Below, piece after piece: positions 1-6,420 of a DNA stretch of 46,817 bases. A program made the position numbers and the translations under genes. Position 1 is the stretch's first letter. Each line of letters starts with the position of its first letter. The stretch covers positions 1 through 46,817 of the forward strand of contig NZ_CALXEG010000023.1 in NCBI RefSeq assembly GCF_944387275.1, given 5' to 3'. The stretch comes from an uncultured Pseudoflavonifractor sp. (GTDB lineage Bacteria > Bacillota > Clostridia > Oscillospirales > Oscillospiraceae). The notes beneath the pieces are model-generated. The model made no database searches and had not been told where the DNA came from. It saw only the letters and a list, made by a program, of their open reading frames with translations.

Positions 1-732
1 CACGATGGATCGATCCTGCCTGGACACCAGATAGATATCCGCCTGTGTGGCGTCCATCTGATAGCTCCCAGGCTGTGTCCTCCACCCGGCAGAGGAGCCC
101 CATGCCGGCCGGTGGTCCCGCTGGTATTTGGTAAGGCCCTCTCGTGCAATGATCTTTTGAGGGTCCTTGTGCAAGCTGTGTCCATAGTAGTAGTGGCGGA
201 ATTGGCTCCATGTCGGAGCATCGCTATCCATCTCTCCATCCTGACCAACATAGTCCTCCAGCAGCATCATCTCGTAAGCAGCCCGTAGGGATAATCGCTT
301 GGATCCATAGTAGTACCGCCGGATCGCTTGCTCTATCATATGGTTGCTTTTACTGGCCTGCTGTGTCCGCTTTTGTGTGAGCTGTCCTGTTGCCAGGTAA
401 CGATAATACAGTCGTAGGATGCGGCGTGTCGTGGTCTGGTGCTGCTGTGCCGCCTTTGCTGCCATCTGATATCGCAGAGACTTGTCCGAGATGCAGTCAT
501 CGCAGTCAATCATTGGCTGGATCATCTGTAAGCGAACTTCCTGAGCCGGGGTCATGGCTTGCGCTGACATCCAGCTTTCCGGCGCAGGTACTCGTTCATA
601 TCTTTCAAGGGCTACCTCGAAGAATGGGGAAGAGGGAGAGTCACAGTTAATGAGCCAATATCCGTCTTGAGTCGCTTTCAAAATTCTGAAAACGGCTCCA
701 AGCCGACACACAAAGCGCAGTGGTCTATCCAT
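1..732 (-). CDS. tnsB: Tn7-like transposase subunit TnsB (N-terminal part, runs off left edge)
   Basis: The reverse strand is open for 244 codons from an ATG at 732 to the window edge, so the C-terminal part is missing. Residues 224-237 read SYQMDATQADIYLV, which matches the first conserved strand of the rve/DDE transposase core, with Asp227 as the likely first catalytic Asp. The preceding ~220 residues are rich in Arg/Tyr/Gln and would hold the DNA-binding domains that TnsB uses on the transposon ends. In the family, TnsB cuts and joins the 3' ends and needs TnsA for the 5' ends. The start overlaps the tnsA stop by 8 bases, so the two are translationally coupled. Base composition is lower in GC than the neighbouring housekeeping genes, in keeping with transfer. 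TnsC and target selectors would lie to the left, outside the window. Assignment to TnsB rather than another Mu/Tn552-type transposase rests on the tnsA partner. Confidence 0.82.
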   Translation of the reverse strand, partial: MDRPLRFVCRLGAVFRILKATQDGYWLINCDSPSSPFFEVALERYERVPAPESWMSAQAMTPAQEVRLQMIQPMIDCDDCISDKSLRYQMAAKAAQQHQTTTRRILRLYYRYLATGQLTQKRTQQASKSNHMIEQAIRRYYYGSKRLSLRAAYEMMLLEDYVGQDGEMDSDAPTWSQFRHYYYGHSLHKDPQKIIAREGLTKYQRDHRPAWGSSAGWRTQPGSYQMDATQADIYLVSRQDRSIV

Positions 733-1108
733 CCATGATCACCACCATCCACTCCGTGTCGGTCACCGCCCAGTACCGCCTGGAGAGTTCCAGACGCTCC
801 ACATAGGCCTTCTTTTTTAGCTGTTCCCGTAAGATTAGCTCCCGCACCCCTTTGTGACCATCAGCGTATTCGAGCATAAAGTCGGTAGCCCAGCCAGTTT
901 GCAGATAGTCCGTACGGATGCCTGCCCGTGATATGCGGCCCATGATGTCGGCATCCAGAGGACAGCCGGCCTCATAGCTCTGCACCCACGGCTGCTCCTC
1001 CAACCATCGTGCGTAATTCCTGGCCCACTTGCTATGCAGGCATACGATGTCGTTGTTTTTGGGACTGTAAAATCGGATATCTCGTGTGCGCTCTCCTGTC
1101 CGTTCCAT
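725..1108 (-). CDS. tnsA: TnsA-like transposon endonuclease subunit
   Basis: A 127-residue protein. The ATG at 1108 is chosen over an upstream TTG at 1177 because a GGGGAGGGG ribosome site sits 6 bases before the ATG. The pattern fits the short TnsA-like proteins of Firmicutes Tn7-like elements: an early WARNYARWLEEQPWVQSYE segment, then RTDYLQTGWATDFMLEYADG followed by VRELILREQL and SRRYW. The middle motif corresponds to the 'TDF...G...E.' core of the restriction-endonuclease-like fold. The usual final catalytic Lys of E.coli TnsA is not obvious in VRELILR, so activity cannot be assumed. TnsA cleaves the 5' strand ends during cut-and-paste transposition. It overlaps tnsB by 8 bases and is the first gene inside the transposon end. 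Recognition is by motif pattern and neighbour only. Confidence 0.75.
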   Translation of the reverse strand: MERTGERTRDIRFYSPKNNDIVCLHSKWARNYARWLEEQPWVQSYEAGCPLDADIMGRISRAGIRTDYLQTGWATDFMLEYADGHKGVRELILREQLKKKAYVERLELSRRYWAVTDTEWMVVIMDG

Positions 1109-1180
1109 GAGGCACCCCTCCCCAAAAAGTTTGTTTCCCCAGTGGCTTATATCTCCATCAGTTTTCTGTATCAGCAAATT

Positions 1181-1208
1181 TTTATCTTAATTCTTTGAAT
1201 TAACTCAA
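1181..1208 (-). promoter_or_regulatory. Candidate tnsA promoter embedded in the end repeats
   Basis: On the minus strand TTGAGT (1208-1203) and GATAAA (1186-1181) are 16 bases apart, about 70 bases before the tnsA ATG. The -35 box lies inside the first end repeat, so binding of TnsB to the end could repress tnsA-tnsB. The boxes are imperfect (4 of 6 each), so this is tentative. Confidence 0.35.
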
Positions 1209-1460
1209 AAATTTGATGATGACACGGAATTAACTCAAAATTTTGCGACCAAAAATTGAATTAAATCAAAAATTTGATGATCCTACCCGCAAATTTTTCA
1301 TTTAATTCAAATTTCGCTGTCAATTTTTTGACTTAAATGCCATTTCTCTTAGATACCATGTGATCGTCCCCTTCCAACCTGGTCGTTTGTCCGACCATTT
1401 TGACCGCCGGACGCTCGCCCCATCTTTTTCTCCAAAAGTTCAAAATTGAACTAAATTAAG
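1195..1460. repeat. Transposon end: array of ~20-bp TnsB-type binding repeats
   Basis: An AT-rich stretch, in sharp contrast to the GC-rich surroundings, holds several copies of a motif close to GAATTAAnTCAAAAATTTG. Copies on the plus strand begin near 1195, 1226 and 1256. Inverted copies lie at about 1290-1311 and 1321-1341. A diverged copy with the palindrome AGTTCAAAATTGAACT is at 1437-1452. Arrays of ~20-bp sites at the ends are the hallmark of Tn7-like elements. The whole gene-free stretch 1109-1585 consists of this array, a GC-richer piece at about 1345-1425 without repeats, and the tsf terminator. The exact outer terminus (TGT...ACA) and the target duplication cannot be fixed from one end. 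Confidence 0.7.
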
Positions 1461-1491
1461 CCAGAAACCGGGCAAAGAAGCAAAAAGAAAT

Positions 1492-1530
1492 AAAAAAAGA
1501 GCCCGGGGAAACGAATTTCCTCGGACTCTT
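1492..1530 (-). terminator. Rho-independent terminator of rpsB-tsf
   Basis: Reading the minus strand, a stem GAGTCCGAGGAAA / TTTCCCCGGGCTC with loop TTCG is followed directly by TTTTTTT (1498-1492). It lies 56 bases past the tsf stop codon and is intact despite the adjacent transposon end. Confidence 0.88.
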
Positions 1531-1585
1531 GTGGGAGTCATTATTGGGGGACAATGTGCTTAGTTGCGGAGGGATGAGCACACAA

Positions 1586-2509
1586 TTACTTGCCCAGCTG
1601 CTTGGCAATCTCCTCGGCGAAGTTCTCCTGCTTCTTCTCGATGCCCTCGCCCTTCTCGAAACGGACGAAGCTCTTGATCACAGCGGTGCCGCCGGCGGCC
1701 TTGGCCACGGAGGTCACATACTGCTCCACGTTGACGGAGTTGTCCTTCACGAACTCCTGCTGCAGCAGGCAGTTCTCCTTGTAGAACTTACCCAGCTTGC
1801 CGTTCACGATGCCCTCCTTCACCTTCTCGGGCTTGGAAGCCATCTTGGGGTCGTTCTCCATCTGGACCAGCATGATCTTCTTCTCCTCATCCAGGGTGGC
1901 CTGGTCGACCTGGCTCTTGTCCAGGAAGCGGGGATTCAGAGCGGCGATCTGCATGGCGGCGTCCTTACCGGCGTTGAGCACCTCGGCGTTGTTCTCCAGA
2001 CCGGCGGAGACCTCCATGTTCACCAGCACGCCGATCTTGCCGCCGGCGTGGACATAGGGCACATGCACGCCCTCGGTGCAGCGGGCAAAGCGGCGAACCT
2101 TGATGTTCTCGCCGATGACCAGCACCATCTCCTGCTGCTCCTCCAGAACGGTACGGCCGTTGCCGTAGGGCTTGGCGAGCAGGTCGTCCAGGTCGGAGGG
2201 GTTCTCCTTGGCGACCACATTGGCCACGCCCTTGACGAAGTCCACGAACTTCTCGTTCTTGCCCACGAAGTCGGTCTCAGCGTTGACCTCGACAGCCACG
2301 CCCACACCGTCGATCACAGCGGCGTAAGCCATGCCCTCGGCGGCGATGCGGCCGGCCTTCTTCTGGGAAGCGGCCAGGCCCTTCTCACGCAGGAACTCCA
2401 CAGCCTTGTCCATATCGCCGTCGGAAGCGGTGAGGGCCTTCTTGCAGTCCATCATGCCGACGCCGGTCATCTCGCGCAGAGCCTGCACGTCTTTCGCAGT
2501 AAAAGCCAT
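1586..2509 (-). CDS. tsf: Elongation factor Ts
   Basis: A 307-residue protein of the size usual for bacterial EF-Ts, the guanine nucleotide exchange factor that recycles EF-Tu in the cytoplasm. The N-terminal domain reads AFTAKDVQALREMTGVGMMDCKKAL, the classic EF-Ts/UBA-like signature, and the core exchange motif TDFVGKNEKF is present at about residue 80. The C-terminal dimerisation part ends in an acidic/basic helix. A GGAGGT site sits just before the ATG. It follows rpsB by 91 bases that contain a strong GC hairpin, and is followed by a clear terminator. In most Clostridia pyrH and frr come next; here they are about 43 kb away on the other side of the window. Confidence 0.97.
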   Translation of the reverse strand: MAFTAKDVQALREMTGVGMMDCKKALTASDGDMDKAVEFLREKGLAASQKKAGRIAAEGMAYAAVIDGVGVAVEVNAETDFVGKNEKFVDFVKGVANVVAKENPSDLDDLLAKPYGNGRTVLEEQQEMVLVIGENIKVRRFARCTEGVHVPYVHAGGKIGVLVNMEVSAGLENNAEVLNAGKDAAMQIAALNPRFLDKSQVDQATLDEEKKIMLVQMENDPKMASKPEKVKEGIVNGKLGKFYKENCLLQQEFVKDNSVNVEQYVTSVAKAAGGTAVIKSFVRFEKGEGIEKKQENFAEEIAKQLGK

Positions 2510-2546
2510 AATAAGTTACCTCCACATTTGTAAAAATCAATATGAA

Positions 2547-2574
2547 GAGCGCCCGCCCGCCTGGGCGGGCGCTC
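2547..2574. other. Stem-loop between rpsB and tsf
   Basis: A perfect 12-bp inverted repeat, GAGCGCCCGCCC / GGGCGGGCGCTC with a 4-base loop, sits in the rpsB-tsf spacer. On the coding (minus) strand it is not followed by a T run, so it is more likely an mRNA stability or partial attenuation element than a full terminator. Confidence 0.7.
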
Positions 2575-2600
2575 CAAAGTCCGCATCAATCGGAACCGGC

Positions 2601-3332
2601 TTACTCAGCCGCGGTCTCCTCGGCCTTCTGGGCCTCCTCGGGGGCGTCCTGGCCCTGCTTGCCCTCCATGATGGCGTTGGCCATGACGGAGGAGATGAGC
2701 TTGATGGCGCGGATGGCGTCGTCGTTGCCGGGGATGACATAGTCGATCTCGTCGGGATCGCAGTTGGTATCCACGATGGCCACGATGGGGATGTTCAGCT
2801 TGCGGGCCTCGTTGATGGCGTTGCGCTCCTTGCGGGGATCAACCACGAACAGCGCGCCGGGGAGCTTCTTCATCTCCACAACGCCGCCCAGGTACTTCTC
2901 CAGCTTGGCGATCTCGCCCATGTGCTTCATGACTTCCTTCTTGGGGAGCATGTCGAAGGTGCCGTCCTCCTGCATCTTCTTCAGCTGGTTGAGACGGTCC
3001 ACACGGCCGCGCATGGTCTTGAAGTTGGTGAGCATGCCGCCCAGCCAGCGGGCGTTCACATAATAACCGCCGCAGCGGCCGGCCTCTTCCTTGATGGCCT
3101 CCTGAGCCTGCTTCTTGGTGCCCACGAAGAGCAGAGTCTGGCCGTTCTGAGCCAGATCACGGACGAAGTTGTAGGCCTCCTCCAGCTTCTTCACGGTCTT
3201 CTGCAGGTCAATGATGTAGATGCCGTTACGCTCAGTGTAGATGTAAGCGGCCATCTTGGGGTTCCAGCGGCGGGTCTGGTGGCCGAAGTGGACACCGGCC
3301 TCCAGGAGCTGCTTCATAGATACGACTGCCAT
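2601..3332 (-). CDS. rpsB: 30S ribosomal protein S2
   Basis: A 243-residue protein carrying S2 signatures from the start: [24 protein letters not shown], the segment [10 protein letters not shown] at about residues 68-77, [10 protein letters not shown] at about 95-104, and [15 protein letters not shown] followed by [14 protein letters not shown] near residues 165-195. It binds 16S rRNA on the back of the small subunit. The C-terminus carries a short Ala/Glu tail after residue 225. Start ATG at 3332 has an AAAGGAGG site 7 bases upstream. It is the first gene of a two-gene operon with tsf, transcribed from the promoter at 3456-3484 after a leader of about 115 bases. Confidence 0.98.
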   Translation of the reverse strand: MAVVSMKQLLEAGVHFGHQTRRWNPKMAAYIYTERNGIYIIDLQKTVKKLEEAYNFVRDLAQNGQTLLFVGTKKQAQEAIKEEAGRCGGYYVNARWLGGMLTNFKTMRGRVDRLNQLKKMQEDGTFDMLPKKEVMKHMGEIAKLEKYLGGVVEMKKLPGALFVVDPRKERNAINEARKLNIPIVAIVDTNCDPDEIDYVIPGNDDAIRAIKLISSVMANAIMEGKQGQDAPEEAQKAEETAAE

Positions 3333-3455
3333 AGTTTTGTTTCCTCCTTTATAGTTATTACCTCCACCAGTTCATCCGGAGCCCGCCAGCCCATGGGGCA
3401 CAAGGCGCTCCGTCACAACGGTGTGCGTAATACTGTGCTTTTACACAGCTAGAGT

Positions 3456-3484
3456 ATTTTATCATAGGGCTGTAGGGAATGCAA
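3456..3484 (-). promoter_or_regulatory. Vegetative promoter of rpsB-tsf
   Basis: Minus strand TTGCAT (3484-3479), 17-base spacer, TAAAAT (3461-3456). The predicted start near 3449 gives a leader of ~115 bases. The leader can fold a GC-rich arm, GGAGC...GCTCC, at about 3378-3406. Leader-mediated autoregulation by S2 is possible but not shown by a recognised motif. Confidence 0.72.
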
Positions 3485-3520
3485 GTATGATTTCCATTTT
3501 TATTTCATAAAATGCGGATT

Positions 3521-3820
3521 TTACAGGATTTTTTCCTGTCCCTCCCGTCTGCCCCGGCGGCGTTCCTCTCGGCCGGACCGCAGCGCGCCCGACTCCACCA
3601 GGATGATGTCCTCCCCAAACCGCCGCACCGATTCCCAGGGGAAGATCCGGTCCGCCTCCCGGCCCAGCAGGCCGAACAGCCGCAGCCGTCCGGGCACCAC
3701 CAGGGCGCAGACCCGGCCGCTGTCCAGGTCCACCTCCACGTCCCCCACGTACCCGTAGCGGCTGCCGTCGGTCACGTTGATGATCTCCTTGCACCGCAAA
3801 TCGGCAATTCTGCTCTTCAT
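3521..3820 (-). CDS. YlmC/YmxH family sporulation protein (PRC-barrel)
   Basis: A 99-residue protein beginning MKSRIADLRCKEIINVTDG, then GYVGDVEVDLDSGRVCALVVPG. This is the small PRC-barrel fold of the YlmC/YmxH family, which is conserved in endospore formers and commonly found near sigG or in sporulation loci. The motif FPWESVRRFGEDIILVE near residues 60-77 is typical of the family. The last ~20 residues are a basic Arg/Gly/Glu tail beyond the family core. The molecular role of the family is not established. It stands alone, downstream of nothing co-directional within 80 bases, and shares its upstream region with the divergent gene at 3908. Confidence 0.82.
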   Translation of the reverse strand: MKSRIADLRCKEIINVTDGSRYGYVGDVEVDLDSGRVCALVVPGRLRLFGLLGREADRIFPWESVRRFGEDIILVESGALRSGREERRRGRREGQEKIL

Positions 3821-3833
3821 GGCCGTTCCCCCA

Positions 3834-3862
3834 TTTTCAAATCGCGGAATTTGATATATAAT
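3834..3862 (+). promoter_or_regulatory. Promoter for the gene at 3908
   Basis: TTTTCA (3834-3839), 17-base spacer, TATAAT (3857-3862) on the plus strand. It lies 46 bases before the start of the downstream gene. Confidence 0.6.
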
Positions 3863-3907
3863 TCTATGAAGTGCGACCCTTGTCCTATGAAAGACTGGTG
3901 ACTGTAT

Positions 3908-4789
3908 ATGCAGACAAAATCAACCGGGAAAAAGCGCCGCCGATGGTTGTGGGCAGCAGTCCCCATAGCCATCGTCATCCTATTTTTCGGCCTCAACGCC
4001 CTGCTTCAGACCTTCTGGGCCCACCGGGCCCCCTACTTCTCTCCGGACTATCAGCAGATCGACCTCTCCCCCATCCTGAACCAGGATTCCCTGGACGACG
4101 GGGATTATGAGACGCTCTTTCTCCAGACCGGTCTGGCCAGGCCGGCAGTGGACGCTCTGCTGGCCCGCGGCAGCCAGGGCGTGGAACAGATCCTGGAGAC
4201 CCAGGCGGGCTTTTTTGCCCAGCAGACGCCGGTATGCCTGGACCTGCCTCCCATCACCAAGGAGGACCGGCTGCGGGACGCTGACGGGAATGTGGTATAC
4301 TCGGTGCCTCTGGCGCCTCTGGAGGCGGGAGATATCATCCTCTCCTTCTCCACCCATACATACGGCTGGCGGCACGGCCACGCCTCCCTGGTGGTGGACC
4401 CCCAGCTGGGCGTCACTCTGGAGGCCGTGGTTCTTGGCAGCGACAGCGCCCAGGTCAACGCCCAGCACTGGCGGACCTACTCCAACTTCATGGTCCTGCG
4501 GGTGAAGGACGCCGACGACGAGACCAGGCAGCAGGTGGTCCAGTTCGCCCTGGAGCATCTGGACGGGATTCCGTACAGCCTGCTCTCCGGTATCTTCGGC
4601 CCCAAGGCCCCCGACCCGGACAGCTCCCTCAAGGCCCAGTGCGCCTATCTCCCCTGGTACGCCTGGCAGGCCTTCGGCGTGGACCTGGATTCGGACGGCG
4701 GAAAGATTGTCACTGTGCTGGACCTGGCGGAAAGCCCCCTTCTGGAGGTCGTCCAGATTTACGGCATGGACCCCCATTCCTACCTTTAA
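3908..4789 (+). CDS. Membrane-anchored permuted papain-like (YiiX/NlpC-P60-type) protein
   Basis: A 293-residue protein. Residues 14-36 form one N-terminal membrane helix after a Lys/Arg-rich start, so the rest should lie outside the membrane. The motif GDIILSF (141-147) followed by RHGHASLVVD (155-164) gives a Gly-Asp and a catalytic-type His. A Cys at 245 in AQCAYLPWYAW comes about 90 residues later. The order His then Cys is the circularly permuted arrangement of the YiiX/YebB (Peptidase C92) branch of the NlpC/P60 superfamily, which includes amidases and acyl-ester hydrolases. A cell-wall or lipid-related hydrolase is plausible; the substrate is unknown. The ribosome site is weak. The gene ends in a strong bidirectional terminator, so it is monocistronic. 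Confidence 0.66.
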   Translation: MQTKSTGKKRRRWLWAAVPIAIVILFFGLNALLQTFWAHRAPYFSPDYQQIDLSPILNQDSLDDGDYETLFLQTGLARPAVDALLARGSQGVEQILETQAGFFAQQTPVCLDLPPITKEDRLRDADGNVVYSVPLAPLEAGDIILSFSTHTYGWRHGHASLVVDPQLGVTLEAVVLGSDSAQVNAQHWRTYSNFMVLRVKDADDETRQQVVQFALEHLDGIPYSLLSGIFGPKAPDPDSSLKAQCAYLPWYAWQAFGVDLDSDGGKIVTVLDLAESPLLEVVQIYGMDPHSYL

Positions 4790-4793
4790 TAAA

Positions 4794-4842
4794 AAGAAAC
4801 ACAGAGCGCCCGGCTCCCCAAGCCGGGTGCTCTGTGTTTCTT
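4794..4842. terminator. Bidirectional terminator
   Basis: A ~21-bp stem, AAGAAACACAGAGC-CCCGGCT paired with AGCCGGG-GCTCTGTGTTTCTT, flanked by A-rich and T-rich runs. It terminates the plus-strand gene ending at 4789. On the minus strand it is followed by TTTCTTTTTATT and would also end the demethylation operon whose last gene stops at 4978. The 135 bases between hold no recognisable feature. Confidence 0.88.
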
Positions 4843-4977
4843 AGAGGGAGATATTTAATGCGGTCAAAGCGAACTGACTGGCATCGATTCAACTCTGGGA
4901 AGACTTGCGCAAGCCTTCTGCCCCCGGCGCAGCCGTACACCGGGCGAACTCCGCACTAAACCAAATTCAGGCGGTCC

Positions 4978-6336
4978 TCACAGCAGGGCCTCGATCTCCT
5001 CCCGCAGCGCCTTGCTGTCGGGGATCATGGAGACATGGCGGATCTGGCCGTTGATGACCATGGTGGGCAGGTTGGTGACGCCCATCTTCTTGCAGCGGAC
5101 CACGTTCTCACGGATGGTGTACTTGTACTCCACGATGTCAATCTTGTCGCCGAAGTAGTCCTTGGCGGCCTGGGCGGCGGCCATCATATAGGTGCAGGCG
5201 GCGCACTGAGTGGAGTCCAGCGTGAAGACCTCGATGAGAGGACGCTCCAGGTGCTCGTAGTCGGGCAGCTCGATCTGGATGCCGCTGTCGTCGGGACCGG
5301 TGTAGTCCTTGAGCATCTCGCGGCACTGCTCGGTGTTCTTCACAGCCTGGGAGCAGGCCACGGTGTTCTCCACAGGCACATCGTAAGGCATATCGCAGCC
5401 AGGGCTGACGATCATATTGCGGTGATCCTCCACCTTGTCCAGCAGGTCCACCACGTACTTCATGTTGTCCTTGGGCGTGCCGTGGAGCATGACGGTGGTC
5501 AGAGGAATGTTGCCGCTGATAGCGATGTTGTACTTGTCGGACACGCTCTTGCCGTAGACAAAGTCCACGTTCTCGTCCACCGCGATGGAGTCGGGATTGG
5601 TCTTGCACATGACCTCCAGCTGAGGCGTGGCGTTGCCGCAGACAAAGAAGGAGGAGAACACGCCTCTGCTGCGGATGTAGTCGAACACGGCCTTGAAGGA
5701 GTCGGCCAGCATGGAGTCAAAGGACTCGGGGGCGATCTGGCTGACCAGGGGGTCCACCACGGCGATCACGTCCATGCCCGCGTTGATGTAGTAGTCGCAC
5801 ATGCGGATGGAGGCCTCGGCGCAGTAGCTCACCAGGTCGCGGACATACTGCTCGTCCATCAGCATATCCAGGAAGATCTCGCTGCCCCGCAGGTGGGAGG
5901 CCAGGGTGAAGGGGCCGCAAATCAGGCCGTAGAGGGCGATGTCATCGCCGACGGAGGCCTTCAGCTTGGTCATAGCCTCCAGCATGACGGGAATACGGCC
6001 GGACTCGGGGGTGGGCAGCTTGCAGCGGCAGGGGATGCCCTTGTTGTCCCCCTCGAAGGGGTGGCTGGCCACGGAAGGCGGGTTGTCCTTGGCCCACATC
6101 AGATCGCAGCCCAGAATCTCCGCCTCCAGCTGGAGGTCGAACATGATGGGCATGCCGTCGGGACCGTAGAGCCGGGCGACTTCCATCAGGCACTCATAGA
6201 GCTTCTGGCCGTCCTGGAGGATCTCATCAGCGCTGTAGCCCTTGAGCTTGCCGGAATGAATGCCGGCAAAGGGCACCCAAGGCACCCGCTCGGTGGGCTC
6301 GTGACGCATGGTCTTAAAAATCAGTTCCTTACCCAT
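4978..6336 (-). CDS. UroD/MtaA-like methyltransferase fused to a thioredoxin-like domain
   Basis: A 452-residue protein in two parts. Residues 1-345 belong to the uroporphyrinogen decarboxylase superfamily, in the branch of the corrinoid:thiol methyltransferases MtaA/MtbA (start KTMRHEPTERVPWVPFAG, then FVCGNATPQLE at 231-241 and SPGCDMPYDVPVEN at 311-324). Residues ~365-452 form a thioredoxin-like domain with a CAAC motif (Cys378, Cys381) and a NLPT cis-Pro loop at 422-425. In MtaA the zinc ligands are His-X-Cys plus a later Cys. Here Cys233 and Cys314 fit, but the His position is Phe231. The protein is the last gene of the corrinoid operon, 84 bases after the symporter, and likely moves the methyl group from corrinoid to an acceptor. 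Coenzyme M is not expected in this bacterium, so the acceptor is open; the Trx domain suggests thiol chemistry. Whether the two domains act together is inference. Confidence 0.8.
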   Translation of the reverse strand: MGKELIFKTMRHEPTERVPWVPFAGIHSGKLKGYSADEILQDGQKLYECLMEVARLYGPDGMPIMFDLQLEAEILGCDLMWAKDNPPSVASHPFEGDNKGIPCRCKLPTPESGRIPVMLEAMTKLKASVGDDIALYGLICGPFTLASHLRGSEIFLDMLMDEQYVRDLVSYCAEASIRMCDYYINAGMDVIAVVDPLVSQIAPESFDSMLADSFKAVFDYIRSRGVFSSFFVCGNATPQLEVMCKTNPDSIAVDENVDFVYGKSVSDKYNIAISGNIPLTTVMLHGTPKDNMKYVVDLLDKVEDHRNMIVSPGCDMPYDVPVENTVACSQAVKNTEQCREMLKDYTGPDDSGIQIELPDYEHLERPLIEVFTLDSTQCAACTYMMAAAQAAKDYFGDKIDIVEYKYTIRENVVRCKKMGVTNLPTMVINGQIRHVSMIPDSKALREEIEALL

Positions 6337-6361
6337 AATGATATAATTCCTTTCCAGACCG

Positions 6362-6389
6362 GGGGCCGGAGGGTTCCACCTCCGGCCCC
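6362..6389. other. Intercistronic stem-loop upstream of the UroD-thioredoxin gene
   Basis: A perfect 11-bp stem, GGGGCCGGAGG / CCTCCGGCCCC with a 6-base loop, in the spacer between the symporter gene and the methyltransferase fusion. No T run follows on the coding strand, so processing or differential mRNA stability is more likely than termination. Confidence 0.65.
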
Positions 6390-6420
6390 TCAGAATGCAG
6401 TGATGTAAATGGCAGGACGC

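Larger units (their letters stand above)
1109..1490. mobile_element. Right-hand end region of a Tn7-like transposon
   Basis: The combination of tnsA, tnsB and a repeat-rich AT end defines one end of a Tn7-like element. The element extends leftwards beyond the window (at least 1-1460). It stops before the intact tsf terminator at about 1499, so insertion was just downstream of tsf without damaging the host gene, as expected for a Tn7-like safe site. The boundary given is approximate. Confidence 0.65.

Noticed and set aside
1195..1341. AT-rich repeats considered as a CRISPR array
   Set aside because: Repeats are close together or nearly adjacent, in both orientations and without unique spacers of even length; tnsAB next to them explains them better as transposon-end sites.
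1380..1401. TGGTCG-TTTGTC-CGACCA-TTTT as a terminator
   Set aside because: The stem is only 6 bp and no plus-strand gene precedes it; it could be part of the transposon end or target DNA but nothing decides this.
1492..1553. ACA at 1551-1553 considered as the exact transposon terminus
   Set aside because: This would place the tsf terminator inside the element. The hairpin and T run clearly serve tsf, so the end must lie before about 1490; no other TGT/ACA could be chosen with confidence.
4843..4977. Possible tRNA-like segment with CGATTCAACTC
   Set aside because: No acceptor stem or anticodon arm can be built; no tRNA gene was found anywhere in the window.
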